Positions 17,493 through 25,476 of a stretch of 64,000 nucleotides of DNA are shown piece by piece. Source of the DNA: CAYPPG01 sp964412555 (GTDB lineage Bacteria > Hinthialibacterota > Hinthialibacteria > Hinthialibacterales > Hinthialibacteraceae); contig CAYPPG010000030.1 in NCBI GenBank assembly GCA_964412555.1, positions 1 through 64,000 on the forward strand. The letters run 5' to 3'. The notes under the pieces were generated by a model. It was not told where the DNA came from, did not search any database, and saw nothing but the letters and a program-made list of their open reading frames with translations. The stretch's first letter is position 1; each line of letters opens with the position of its first letter. The position numbers were made by a program, and so were the translations under genes.

Positions 17493-18405
17493 CCAACCGC
17501 AAAAAAAATATCCCCGCTACTTCAGGAACTCACCTTCTAATCCCTTCAAAATACAAAACTTACAACCAGAAAAAAAATTCTCCCTCAACATTAATTCTCC
17601 CAAAATGCGGCACTCTCCCTAATTAGTAGAGGGACGTAACATTTTTCTCGGCCGAGAACCGTTACATCCGAACCAGACTACAACAAGAAATCCGGACCGC
17701 CGGAGGATAACAAAACCTCCACAACCCGCCCCGGTTCAGCGGGCCAAAAAGGATTTCCAAATGGCTGTCTGTGTAAAAGGCGCTTAGGCACTTTTGGGTT
17801 ACAAGAGCAAGTTCCTTCTGCCCTTGCGCCTGAAAGGCAACCGGGTAGCAAGGGCAAGTACCATCTGCCCTTGCGTCTGAAAGCCAAAAGGGTACCCAGG
17901 GCAAGTTTTATCTGCCCTGGCTTGTATCTCGCCGCCCCTTCAGCCTTCCACCTTCAGCCTAAAAAAAACCGAGTGCATCACGATGAACTCCGGCGTCGTT
18001 CCCCGTGAACGGCCCATCCTGTGATGCCGATTCCGGTTTCTCCTCATGGTGGTACAGGTATCCAAACAGAGAAACCGCCGCGATACCGCGTGTGTATCCG
18101 ATAGGCATTACAGGTTCAACCACGTAGTCGCCGCCCTCCGTTGGGCGCCCAACTAAAAAAATAAAGACAAGGAGATAGAGATAATTCGGCAAGGGTAGAC
18201 TACGCTTACCCCTGCTACCCGTTGCGTTACGGCATATACTGTTATTTTGGTAGTGCGTAAGGGAATTTATGATAATGGAAAAATTCTCATTTTTTCAGAC
18301 GCTATACGTGCGCCTACCTTTTCCTCGATGCTATAACTACACATCTTTCTGTAAACAAAGTGGATACATTTCCTCCCATCCTTGAGGGAATGTATGGGGA
18401 GATAC
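17493..18405. other. Repeat-rich intergenic region, no confident gene
   Basis: Apart from the 47-bp units, a reverse copy of the GGGTAGC family lies at 18188-18220. A 77-codon frame on the minus strand (17959-18192) has a hydrophobic start but matches no family known to me and overlaps repeats, so it is not called. The rest shows nothing recognisable. Confidence 0.55.
17796..17936. repeat. Three tandem 47-bp units
   Basis: Three units of 47 bp begin at 17796, 17843 and 17890. Each starts GGGTWNCMAG and carries a CAAGNNNNNTCTGCCCTTG-like inverted arm pair. Units 2 and 3 differ by paired changes (CAAGGGC/GCCCTTG against CCAGGGC/GCCCTGG), which suggests selection on a hairpin. Confidence 0.75.
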
Positions 18406-19686
18406 TTACTCAATATTCAACCCTATCTCCACTTTCCCCTCCGATAAATTCTCAACCTTCATCCCCCCGGCAAAATGATTCCCGAAAATCGACGCCGACT
18501 GCACCGCTTTTTCAAGTTTCACATGCCGTTTCCCTACATCGAGAAAATCACATCCATTCAAAATCAACTTCCCGCCATGCGCCCAAATGGCAGGAGCCTC
18601 GGAATCGGTGCGGCCCCAGCCCTGAAAATGGCAGGATGTAAACATAACGGTACCGCTACCGTCGATTTGCGCATGGTGATCCGTCGCCGGAATCCCCCAG
18701 AATCCGCAGTTCGAAAATTTCACCGGCCCCCGATTGCTTTTACTCACAATCACCTGCGCCATCATTTGGCAATTGCTGAACGCCAAACCGGCATGCGATT
18801 GCGACGCATCGACCTGCACCGCCACCGGTCCGATATCCGAACCGCATTGCGTCAACACAACATTGGGATCCCCCGCGTCGGTTCGGACAAAATGGAAACC
18901 GATTTTCGGAAATATGACGAAACAATTCACCATATACTCCCAGTCCGTTTTCCCAATGCGAAAACCGATAAGATTTGTTTTGAGATAGTTAAGAAAAACA
19001 TCCCACTTGCCTTCCACCGGTTTATTCGGGTAATCCGCCCGCGCCCAGGAGTGCGGGTTGAAATGGACATTTTCCACCCGCCCGATATCGGTCGTTTGGT
19101 TGATATAAATCCCTTCCCGCAACGGGCATCCGAAAACATTGCGGATGCAGTGCAGCTCATTGTGCTCGGTCCCGAAGTCGATGGCGCGATACGGATTCAC
19201 CAGCGTCACATCGATGACACTGCAAAACATCCCTTTCCCGCGAATCGTCCAAGGATACGGCTGAATATCATTCACATCCTGCTCGGGATAAAAAATGGTG
19301 ACTCCCTTCAGACAGGTGCTCTGTTGAAGAGTGATAAACGGAGTCCCGTCTTCATCCCCCTTCCCACCAGTGACAAACATCTGCGTTCCACGGCCGATAT
19401 CCGCATGGTGCATAGATTCCCACACACCACGCAGTGTCACTCCCGCAGGAAAAACAAGATTTTCTTCAAACAAATATTGTCCCGCCGGAACGGCAACGAT
19501 TCCTCCACCATTCTCGGCGGCAAAATCCAACGCTTTCTGAAACGCTTCCGTACAATCCGTCTCACCATCAGCAACCGCCCCATGATCAAGAACGGATGTG
19601 CAAACCAGCGGATCCTCTGCAGCGAAAGTCGCAGAAGGTATGAATGAGATTGAAAATAATAAAAGGAATGAAATAAGATTTTTCAT
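18406..19686 (-). CDS. Secreted right-handed beta-helix protein (pectate lyase 3 / GH28-like)
   Basis: A 426-residue secreted protein. Signal peptide MKNLISFLLLFSISFIPSATFAA is followed by VLDHGAVADGETDCTEAFQKAL, the hallmark opening of Pectate_lyase_3/GH28-type beta-helices, then AENGGGIVAVPAGQYLF and later short-period coil repeats. Likely a polysaccharide lyase or hydrolase; substrate not readable. GTGGAGATCAAT precedes the ATG at 19686; a longer frame upstream runs through a palindromic repeat and is rejected. It lies downstream of two oxidoreductases on the same strand, fitting a sugar-use group. Confidence 0.85.
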   Translation of the reverse strand: MKNLISFLLLFSISFIPSATFAAEDPLVCTSVLDHGAVADGETDCTEAFQKALDFAAENGGGIVAVPAGQYLFEENLVFPAGVTLRGVWESMHHADIGRGTQMFVTGGKGDEDGTPFITLQQSTCLKGVTIFYPEQDVNDIQPYPWTIRGKGMFCSVIDVTLVNPYRAIDFGTEHNELHCIRNVFGCPLREGIYINQTTDIGRVENVHFNPHSWARADYPNKPVEGKWDVFLNYLKTNLIGFRIGKTDWEYMVNCFVIFPKIGFHFVRTDAGDPNVVLTQCGSDIGPVAVQVDASQSHAGLAFSNCQMMAQVIVSKSNRGPVKFSNCGFWGIPATDHHAQIDGSGTVMFTSCHFQGWGRTDSEAPAIWAHGGKLILNGCDFLDVGKRHVKLEKAVQSASIFGNHFAGGMKVENLSEGKVEIGLNIE

Positions 19687-19704
19687 ATTGATCTCCACGA
19701 AACC

Positions 19705-19760
19705 GTAACGCCGCCGTCCCGGCGGCACGTCCAAAAAAGCCGGCAGGATGCCGGCGTTAC
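19705..19760. repeat. Palindromic element, GCCGCCGTCCCGGCGGC / GCCGGCAGGATGCCGGC family
   Basis: Two hairpins in a row, bounded by TAACGCC and GGCGTTA. A near-identical element occurs at 32232-32287, between a kinase and its regulator. Here it separates the beta-helix gene from the upstream oxidoreductase and may modulate transcript ends. Confidence 0.85.
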
Positions 19761-20834
19761 TTATACCACCCGCTCCGCCTGCACCTGTGCTTCCAATGAG
19801 AGCTGCGCTGCCAAAAACGTATGCGCCTGCGGCATCGCCTTCTCCGTCCCGTTCAAGCAATCCAAGATCAACTCCCCGAAAAACGGATACCCCACTTCAC
19901 CGGTTACGCTGAACGACTGCTCTTTATTCCCATCCACCAAGAAGACATGATCGCCAACCGCATCGCGCGCCACGTCGATATACTTCCGCATTTCGATATA
20001 TCCCTTGGTTCCCATGATGAACGCGCGGCCGTCCCCCCATGCGCCCAATCCGTCCGGTGTGAACCAATCTACCCGGAAATAATGAGTCGCCCCATTGCTG
20101 CCGACAAGAGCCGCGTCCCCGAAATCTTCCAATTCAGGATACTCCGGATGTTCATAATTCGCCACTTTGCTGTGCACAACCTTGGCTTCCTTCACATCCG
20201 CATAATGCAAGAACTGCTCGATCTGATGGCTCCCCAGATCGCACAGAATCCCGCCGTATTTTTCTTTGATGAAAAACCAATCCGGCCGGCTGGGCGCGTT
20301 CAACCGGTGCGGAGCGATATTCGTAACCTGCAACACTTTACCGATCGCTCCGTCCTTAATTAATTGTCCGGCAAACACGGCGCTTTCGTTATGCACCCGT
20401 TCGCTGTAGCATACCGACCAGATCAATCCCGTTTCCTTTACCTTCGCCCGTGCTTTTTCCAATTGCTCAAGCGTCGTAAACGGAGCCTTGTCGCTCAAAT
20501 AATGTTTCCCATGATCCATCACCCGCAAACCCAGTGGCCCCCGGTCGCTGGTAATCGCCGCGCTGGTGATCAAATGAATGGAATCGTCATTGAGCACTTC
20601 TTCTTCACTGGAAGCGATCTTCACTTCCGGATACGTCTTTTTATACGCTTCCGCTTTTTCCGGATCGGGATCATACACCCACACGAGTTCTCCTCCCGCT
20701 TCGGTCAATCCGTTCGTCATGCCGTAAATATGGCCGTGATTCAATCCGATCGTCCCGAAGCGAAAATCCCCCTTCTCGCAAACGAAGTTGACTTTGCCTT
20801 TCGGAGCATACATCATCCCATCGGCTTTTTGCAT
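19761..20834 (-). CDS. Gfo/Idh/MocA-family oxidoreductase
   Basis: A 357-residue NAD(P)-dependent oxidoreductase-like protein. The N-terminal Rossmann segment (FRFGTIGLNHGHIYGMTNGL) lacks the usual G-x-G-G and is of the GLNHGH type, so cofactor binding may be altered. The family usually has E-K-P after the second strand; here it reads SDKAPF, with the lysine kept. The C-terminal sheet includes GGILCDLGSHQIEQFLHY with the usual His. AAAGGAGAATGATT favours the ATG at 20834 over 20840 or 20894. Probably acts on a sugar or inositol; substrate unknown. Confidence 0.87.
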   Translation of the reverse strand: MQKADGMMYAPKGKVNFVCEKGDFRFGTIGLNHGHIYGMTNGLTEAGGELVWVYDPDPEKAEAYKKTYPEVKIASSEEEVLNDDSIHLITSAAITSDRGPLGLRVMDHGKHYLSDKAPFTTLEQLEKARAKVKETGLIWSVCYSERVHNESAVFAGQLIKDGAIGKVLQVTNIAPHRLNAPSRPDWFFIKEKYGGILCDLGSHQIEQFLHYADVKEAKVVHSKVANYEHPEYPELEDFGDAALVGSNGATHYFRVDWFTPDGLGAWGDGRAFIMGTKGYIEMRKYIDVARDAVGDHVFLVDGNKEQSFSVTGEVGYPFFGELILDCLNGTEKAMPQAHTFLAAQLSLEAQVQAERVV

Positions 20835-20903
20835 AATCATTCTCCTTTTGTATTCACTATTTTTGAAAGATTCTGATGAAGAATGAAAGTGCATTCGTTA
20901 AAA

Positions 20904-20929
20904 GATGCGGGCAAGGATGCCCGCGCTCC
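20904..20929. repeat. Single GCGGGCAAGGATGCCCGC element
   Basis: One copy of the palindrome that is tandemly repeated at 40902-41165, lying between two oxidoreductase genes. Confidence 0.85.
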
Positions 20930-20944
20930 GTGTTCATTGCACTT

Positions 20945-22108
20945 TCATTTGAACTTCTCACTGCTTGATCCCACAATGATATTGTCATCCCCGAAATTAT
21001 CCACCGACGCTTTCTTCTCATAAAAATGAATGGCGTTCTTCTGGATTCCCTCGGCGGTATAAAACGGGCTGTCCTGCGTCAGCGGCAGCCGCACCGTCGT
21101 GTCGGTGGAAGCGGATTGATAGATCGCAGTGATCAATTCCATCGTCTTACATCCTTCTTTCCCACTCACGAGCGCATCGCCTCCGGTCTCGATAGCAGTA
21201 AGCACATTATCGAATTCCCCTTCATACCCTTGATAGTTCAAATCCGGAAGCGACTCGTACTTCTTATTGATTTCCGCCGCCATCTCCGAATCTTCATCCG
21301 GAAATCCGTTGCTACGCGATTTGGACGCATAGACCTTCCATGGGAACGACACCCGCGCTTTCTCCGCTTGGAATACCAGCTGCTGTTCTTCGCCATGATG
21401 CACGACGGAACTGGTAATCTGCGCCACACTGCCATTGATATATTTCAAGACTGCGATGGAAATATCCTCCACTTCGGCATTGTCGTGCGCGGTATTACTC
21501 ATCACTGCCCGCACTTCCACCGGCATGCCCATCATCCATTGAAACATGTCGATATGATGAACGGCGTGATTCAGCGTGCAGCCTCCTCCTTCTTTTTCCC
21601 ATGTTCCCCGCCACCACAGATCGTAGTAACAATGCCCGCGCCACCAAAACGAATCAACCTGCGCATGCAGCACTTTTCCCGCGATCCCCGAATCCAGCAC
21701 CGCTTTCAGCTTCTGGATCTCGTTGCGGAACCGGTTCTGTGCAATGATCGCCAACACCTTCCCACTCTTTTTCTGCGCATCCAGCATGGCATAACATTCC
21801 GAGAGTGACGGAGCCATCGGCTTCTCACAAATGACGTGCTTCCCCCCCTCCAAACAAGCGATGCTGATCTCCGCATGTACATACGGGGGTACACAGACGG
21901 ATACCAGATCGATATCGGAACGCTCCGCAATTTTCTGAAAATCGTCATACACCTCGACATCCAGCCCCAATTCCTCTTTCTTCTGCCGGGCTTTGTCCGG
22001 ATACGTATCCGCCAACGCCACCAATTGGCATCGCTCCGAAAACTTCCGATACGTCTCCGCATGCGTCCGCGAAATCCCGCCCGCTCCGATAATGGCTACC
22101 TTGATCAT
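20945..22108 (-). CDS. Gfo/Idh/MocA-family oxidoreductase
   Basis: A 387-residue protein with a clear Rossmann motif (VAIIGAGGISRTHAE), the family's CEKPMAPS motif near residue 95, and GGCTLNHAVHHIDMFQWMMG carrying the active-site His region. Expected to oxidise or reduce a sugar hydroxyl with NAD(P). GAGGGAATC precedes the ATG. With the next two minus-strand genes it forms a likely carbohydrate operon, first gene upstream. Confidence 0.93.
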   Translation of the reverse strand: MIKVAIIGAGGISRTHAETYRKFSERCQLVALADTYPDKARQKKEELGLDVEVYDDFQKIAERSDIDLVSVCVPPYVHAEISIACLEGGKHVICEKPMAPSLSECYAMLDAQKKSGKVLAIIAQNRFRNEIQKLKAVLDSGIAGKVLHAQVDSFWWRGHCYYDLWWRGTWEKEGGGCTLNHAVHHIDMFQWMMGMPVEVRAVMSNTAHDNAEVEDISIAVLKYINGSVAQITSSVVHHGEEQQLVFQAEKARVSFPWKVYASKSRSNGFPDEDSEMAAEINKKYESLPDLNYQGYEGEFDNVLTAIETGGDALVSGKEGCKTMELITAIYQSASTDTTVRLPLTQDSPFYTAEGIQKNAIHFYEKKASVDNFGDDNIIVGSSSEKFK

Positions 22109-22322
22109 GATTCCCTCGCTCTGTCTCTGAAATGAATGAGTCGTACTTGTAGAGTAGAAAATTCTGCAAATTTGACAAGAGATGTGCGCCTACCGAGACC
22201 CTGTTGAATTTGGTCAAATCGATAGAACGAAAATTATGATTGATTTGGAATCAGGAATACTATAGAATAGAAAGAGTGATTGAAAAAAACAAGGCAAAAG
22301 TGGCGTCGATAAGAGATTGCTC

Positions 22323-22607
22323 ATGCGCATCGAAGGAATTATTTGGCTCACGGCGATTGTTGACAAACTTGCTACTAAACATCATGTAACCACACATGAA
22401 GTGGAAGAATTATTCAACAATAATCCAAAGTTTCGTTTTGTTGAACGCGGAAAACAAAAAGGAGAAGATGTCTACATGGCTTTAGGACAAACGGATGCAG
22501 GGCGTTATTTGACAGTGCTCTTTATCTACAAAACGACTTCTGAAGGATTGATATTGAGTGCTAGAGATATGGCATACAAGGAGAGAAAACAATATGATAG
22601 AAAATAA
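22323..22607 (+). CDS. BrnT-family ribonuclease toxin-like protein
   Basis: A 94-residue protein resembling BrnT (COG2929): KLATKHHVTTHEVEELFNN, then a beta strand region with RYLTVLFIYK and the ILSARDMAYKERKQY tail, where family members have S/A-A-R-x-x-x-x-x-E-R. The ATG at 22323 is preferred to a TTG at 22317. The following antitoxin overlaps by 14 bp. The family's fold is RelE-like; RNase activity here is inferred. Confidence 0.78.
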   Translation: MRIEGIIWLTAIVDKLATKHHVTTHEVEELFNNNPKFRFVERGKQKGEDVYMALGQTDAGRYLTVLFIYKTTSEGLILSARDMAYKERKQYDRK

Positions 22608-22860
22608 ATCATCACCTCTTCCACATTTTCAATCTCTTCCCGACCTGGTAGAGTACTTTGACTCTCACGATATGGGCGAACATTGGGAGCATATGCCGGA
22701 AGCAGATTTTGAAGTGAACATCGACAGAAAATATCACTTTGTCTCTATTGACGAAGACTTATTGAACCAACTGACTGAAATAGCCCAATCCCAACAAAAC
22801 TCCGTCGAAACCCTTATCCATTCCTGGTTGTGGGAACGGATTGCAGGAAACAACCGGTGA
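22594..22860 (+). CDS. BrnA/CopG-type antitoxin
   Basis: An 88-residue protein: SLPDLVEYFDSHDMGEHWEHMPEADFEVNI is the toxin-binding N-terminal part seen in CopG_antitoxin/BrnA proteins, and HFVSIDEDLLNQLTEIAQSQ is a ribbon-helix-helix DNA-binding C-terminus. CAAGGAGAGAAAACAAT precedes the ATG. Toxin-first order is normal for BrnTA. Confidence 0.82.
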   Translation: MIENKSSPLPHFQSLPDLVEYFDSHDMGEHWEHMPEADFEVNIDRKYHFVSIDEDLLNQLTEIAQSQQNSVETLIHSWLWERIAGNNR

Positions 22861-23017
22861 AATTATTTGTTTCAGTGTGACATCTTGATTTCATTCTTCC
22901 AATCTTTAGAATGTCTAATGAATGAACAAAGTATTCCAAGTAATTGAAAAATTGTGTATAATTCAGTTATCAGCCGTTGGCTGGATGATCAATCATAAAA
23001 CAATAAAGACGTGTGAG

Positions 23018-23344
23018 ATGGCTCCTAGAAAAACCGGAAACATATATGTGATCCCGCATGATAATAGCTGGGCGGTACGGCGGGAAGGCGAGTGTAAAAT
23101 ATCCTCTGTACATAACACCCAACGTGATGCCATTGCAGCAGCCAAAAAGATCGCTCAAAAAGAAAATGGGCAACTTTTAATCCATGCCCGAGATGGCCGT
23201 ATCCGAGAGAGAGTTCGTTTTAACTTTGATCCTCTCCCCCCCAAATCCCCCAGAAAAGTATTGTTTCCGAAATTAGCAAGCAAAACGAAAGAGAAAGCAA
23301 TCAGAAAGGCGATCAGAGAAGTGTTGCAAGAAGCAGAGATCTGA
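23018..23344 (+). CDS. DUF2188-type small protein
   Basis: A 108-residue protein with IYVIPHDNSWAVRREGECKI, HNTQRDAIAAAKKIAQKENG and LLIHARDGRIRER, the DUF2188 pattern. The rest is a basic helical tail. Function unknown. The ATG at 23018 places the DUF2188 motif at the start as in relatives; an upstream ATG at 22922 adds 32 residues with no family support. It lies 76 bp before the FINCPFD-type gene. Confidence 0.72.
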   Translation: MAPRKTGNIYVIPHDNSWAVRREGECKISSVHNTQRDAIAAAKKIAQKENGQLLIHARDGRIRERVRFNFDPLPPKSPRKVLFPKLASKTKEKAIRKAIREVLQEAEI

Positions 23345-23420
23345 TCGTTGAATGTGTTGAAGGAAAGATGATAGGGATATATCAAAGCGGAAAACTGTTC
23401 CCGATATTCTTTGGTTATTC

Positions 23421-24053
23421 ATGACAAAAAATCATCCCGATTTCCACAGAAACGTATTTATCAACTGCCCCTTCGACAATCTCTATACTCCTTTGTTCAA
23501 TGCGATTGTATTTGTTGTACGCGATGTTGGCTTTGAACCAAGATGTGCACTGGAAGCTAGCAATGCAGGGCAAAACAGATTAAGCAAGATTTTCGACATC
23601 ATCTCTGAGTGTAAATACAGCATTCATGATCTATCACGAACCGATCTTGATCCTGACTCTTGTCTTCCACGTTTCAATATGCCATTGGAATTAGGTCTTG
23701 ATCTTGGATGTAAAAGATTCGGAGATATCATTCGTAGGGAAAAAGTAATTCTGGTAATGGATATTGAACCATATCGTTATCAACAATTCATCTCGGATAT
23801 TTCCGGTCAAGACATTTATGCACACAGCGGTCGTGAGAAACAAGTCATTGAAATTGTTAGAAATTGGTTGAGACAAGAATTAGATCCTCGAACAACAATT
23901 GTTCCTGGAGGAAAGAAGGTTTATCAAAGGTATCAGAAATTTCAAAAAACATTACCCGCGATATGCCGAAAACTGAACTGGGAACATAACCGACTTCCAT
24001 TTACTGATTTTTCCTATGCTGTAGCAGTATGGATCAGCGAGAATCCGATTTGA
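23421..24053 (+). CDS. Conserved FINCPFD-family protein, possible nucleotide-processing effector
   Basis: A 210-residue soluble protein with the sequence pattern FINCPFDNLYTPLFNAIVF, GFEPRCALEA, ISECKYSIHDLSRTD, LPRFNMPLELGLDLG and YRYQQFISDISGQDI. I know this pattern from uncharacterised proteins that recur in accessory regions. The alternating strands and conserved E/D/R residues recall TIR or nucleoside-deoxyribosyltransferase folds, but that is inference. With the DUF2188 gene and the BrnTA pair it makes a small accessory block. Confidence 0.65.
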   Translation: MTKNHPDFHRNVFINCPFDNLYTPLFNAIVFVVRDVGFEPRCALEASNAGQNRLSKIFDIISECKYSIHDLSRTDLDPDSCLPRFNMPLELGLDLGCKRFGDIIRREKVILVMDIEPYRYQQFISDISGQDIYAHSGREKQVIEIVRNWLRQELDPRTTIVPGGKKVYQRYQKFQKTLPAICRKLNWEHNRLPFTDFSYAVAVWISENPI

Positions 24054-24098
24054 TTGGTGTAAAAACAATTCAGAATCTAAAACAACAAAGGAATTCCC

Positions 24099-25265
24099 AT
24101 GACCAAACACGAATGGATCAAAGCCTTACTCCGAAAAGAAAAAGACCTTCCTGTCCCCCAACACTGGATGTCGTTTTTCAACGGCGATTTGGCCCGGCGG
24201 TTGACACCGGAAAGCTGCCACTACTATCCGATGTGGATTTATGACGTTCCCGAGTATTTCGATCCATCTCCCATGGGGTCCGACGCCCTTGACCGCTTGA
24301 TCGAATTCAACAACGTAACGGGCCGATGCTTCGCCTGCCTCGGCAAAGGCGCCAACATCTGCTTCGGCCACGGCGGACCGGGAGAATTCTTTTCCCGCAT
24401 GATCAAACACGATGAAAAGGAACTGATCTGCGAATACGAAACCGGCGTCAAAGCCAAAGTCCAATTCCACCCCCACTTCTATCATCACTACGAACACCCC
24501 ATCAAAACGATGGACGACCTCAACCGGCTTACACTTCCCGATCCCGCCGATCCCAAGCGCTACGAAGGATTCAAACAGGATGTCAACTATCTGCAATCGA
24601 AGGGAGAATATGTCATCGGCTCGCTGAATGGTTTCTTCTCAGGCATCCACTATTTCCTCATGGAATACTCAGACACCCTTATCAACTTGATCGAGCAGCC
24701 CAACCTGATCGGGACTCTTCTCGAACGGTTGGGCGAATGGAACCTCACCGCCGCCCGTATGATGGTCAAAGCCGGAGCCGACTGCATCACCTTTTGTGAC
24801 GATCTTGGTAGCCGCGAATCACTGATCATGTCACCCGATCATTACCGCGATTTCTTTAAACCTTGGCACAAGCGGCTCTGTGAAACTGTCCACGGCCTCG
24901 GCGCCGACGTCCACCTTCACACTCACGGCGCCGTCACCCCCATTCTCGATGACCTCGTTGAATGTGGTTTCGATTTCATCAATCCCTTCGATCCCGAAGA
25001 AGGCCACGATATCGAATATTTGATCAACAATTATTCCCACCATTTCATCATCGTCGGTGGTTTCCCCACCAGCTTCTGGAACTGGCCTGCCGGCAAACAG
25101 GAAGAGTACCTTCAACAACTTGCGAACTTGGGCAAAGATTGTAACCGCCTTATCTTCATGGATTCCGGCGGAGTGCCCGATGATGTAACCCATGAAGATT
25201 TCTCCCGAATCACCCAAATCAGCCGCAAAGTCCGCGGGGTGGAAAATGTCGCGGGAACTGTCTGA
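24099..25265 (+). CDS. Uroporphyrinogen decarboxylase-like (URO-D/MtaA-type) protein
   Basis: A 388-residue TIM-barrel protein of the URO-D superfamily. Visible features are VIGSLNGFFSGIHYFLMEY, the GADCITFCDDLGSRESLIMSPDHYRDFFKPWHKRL block that recurs in the methyltransferase-like branch, then HLHTHGAVTPILDDL and DFINPFDPEEGHD near the C-terminus. True HemE has an N-terminal RQAGR motif, which is missing. Relatives next to sugar genes are common in such genomes, with unknown substrate. CAAAGGAATTCCC precedes the ATG. Confidence 0.88.
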   Translation: MTKHEWIKALLRKEKDLPVPQHWMSFFNGDLARRLTPESCHYYPMWIYDVPEYFDPSPMGSDALDRLIEFNNVTGRCFACLGKGANICFGHGGPGEFFSRMIKHDEKELICEYETGVKAKVQFHPHFYHHYEHPIKTMDDLNRLTLPDPADPKRYEGFKQDVNYLQSKGEYVIGSLNGFFSGIHYFLMEYSDTLINLIEQPNLIGTLLERLGEWNLTAARMMVKAGADCITFCDDLGSRESLIMSPDHYRDFFKPWHKRLCETVHGLGADVHLHTHGAVTPILDDLVECGFDFINPFDPEEGHDIEYLINNYSHHFIIVGGFPTSFWNWPAGKQEEYLQQLANLGKDCNRLIFMDSGGVPDDVTHEDFSRITQISRKVRGVENVAGTV

Positions 25266-25476
25266 GGCTGAAAATCCTTTCTCATAACAGGGATTGATTG
25301 AAAACCTTCAACGGACTTTTCTTCTTGGGAGATCGAAGAAACAATACGGTATTGATATTTTCTGTTTTCAGTCTTTACTATATTGTCTCACCAATCAATG
25401 AAAAAGTAGTGGTAGAGATAATACAGAGCAAGTTCGAAATCCAAACTGGAGTAAATCCTCTCGAAGGAGTCAAATC

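Noticed and set aside
17959..18192. 77-codon minus-strand frame with a hydrophobic start
   Set aside because: No family recognised, overlaps a palindromic repeat and has no convincing ribosome site.
18475..19647. 390-codon plus-strand frame
   Set aside because: It is the antisense shadow of the beta-helix gene, with low-complexity composition and no family.
24099..25265. True HemE (uroporphyrinogen decarboxylase)
   Set aside because: It lacks the N-terminal RQAGR-type motif and has no haem genes nearby; the sequence fits the methyltransferase-like branch.
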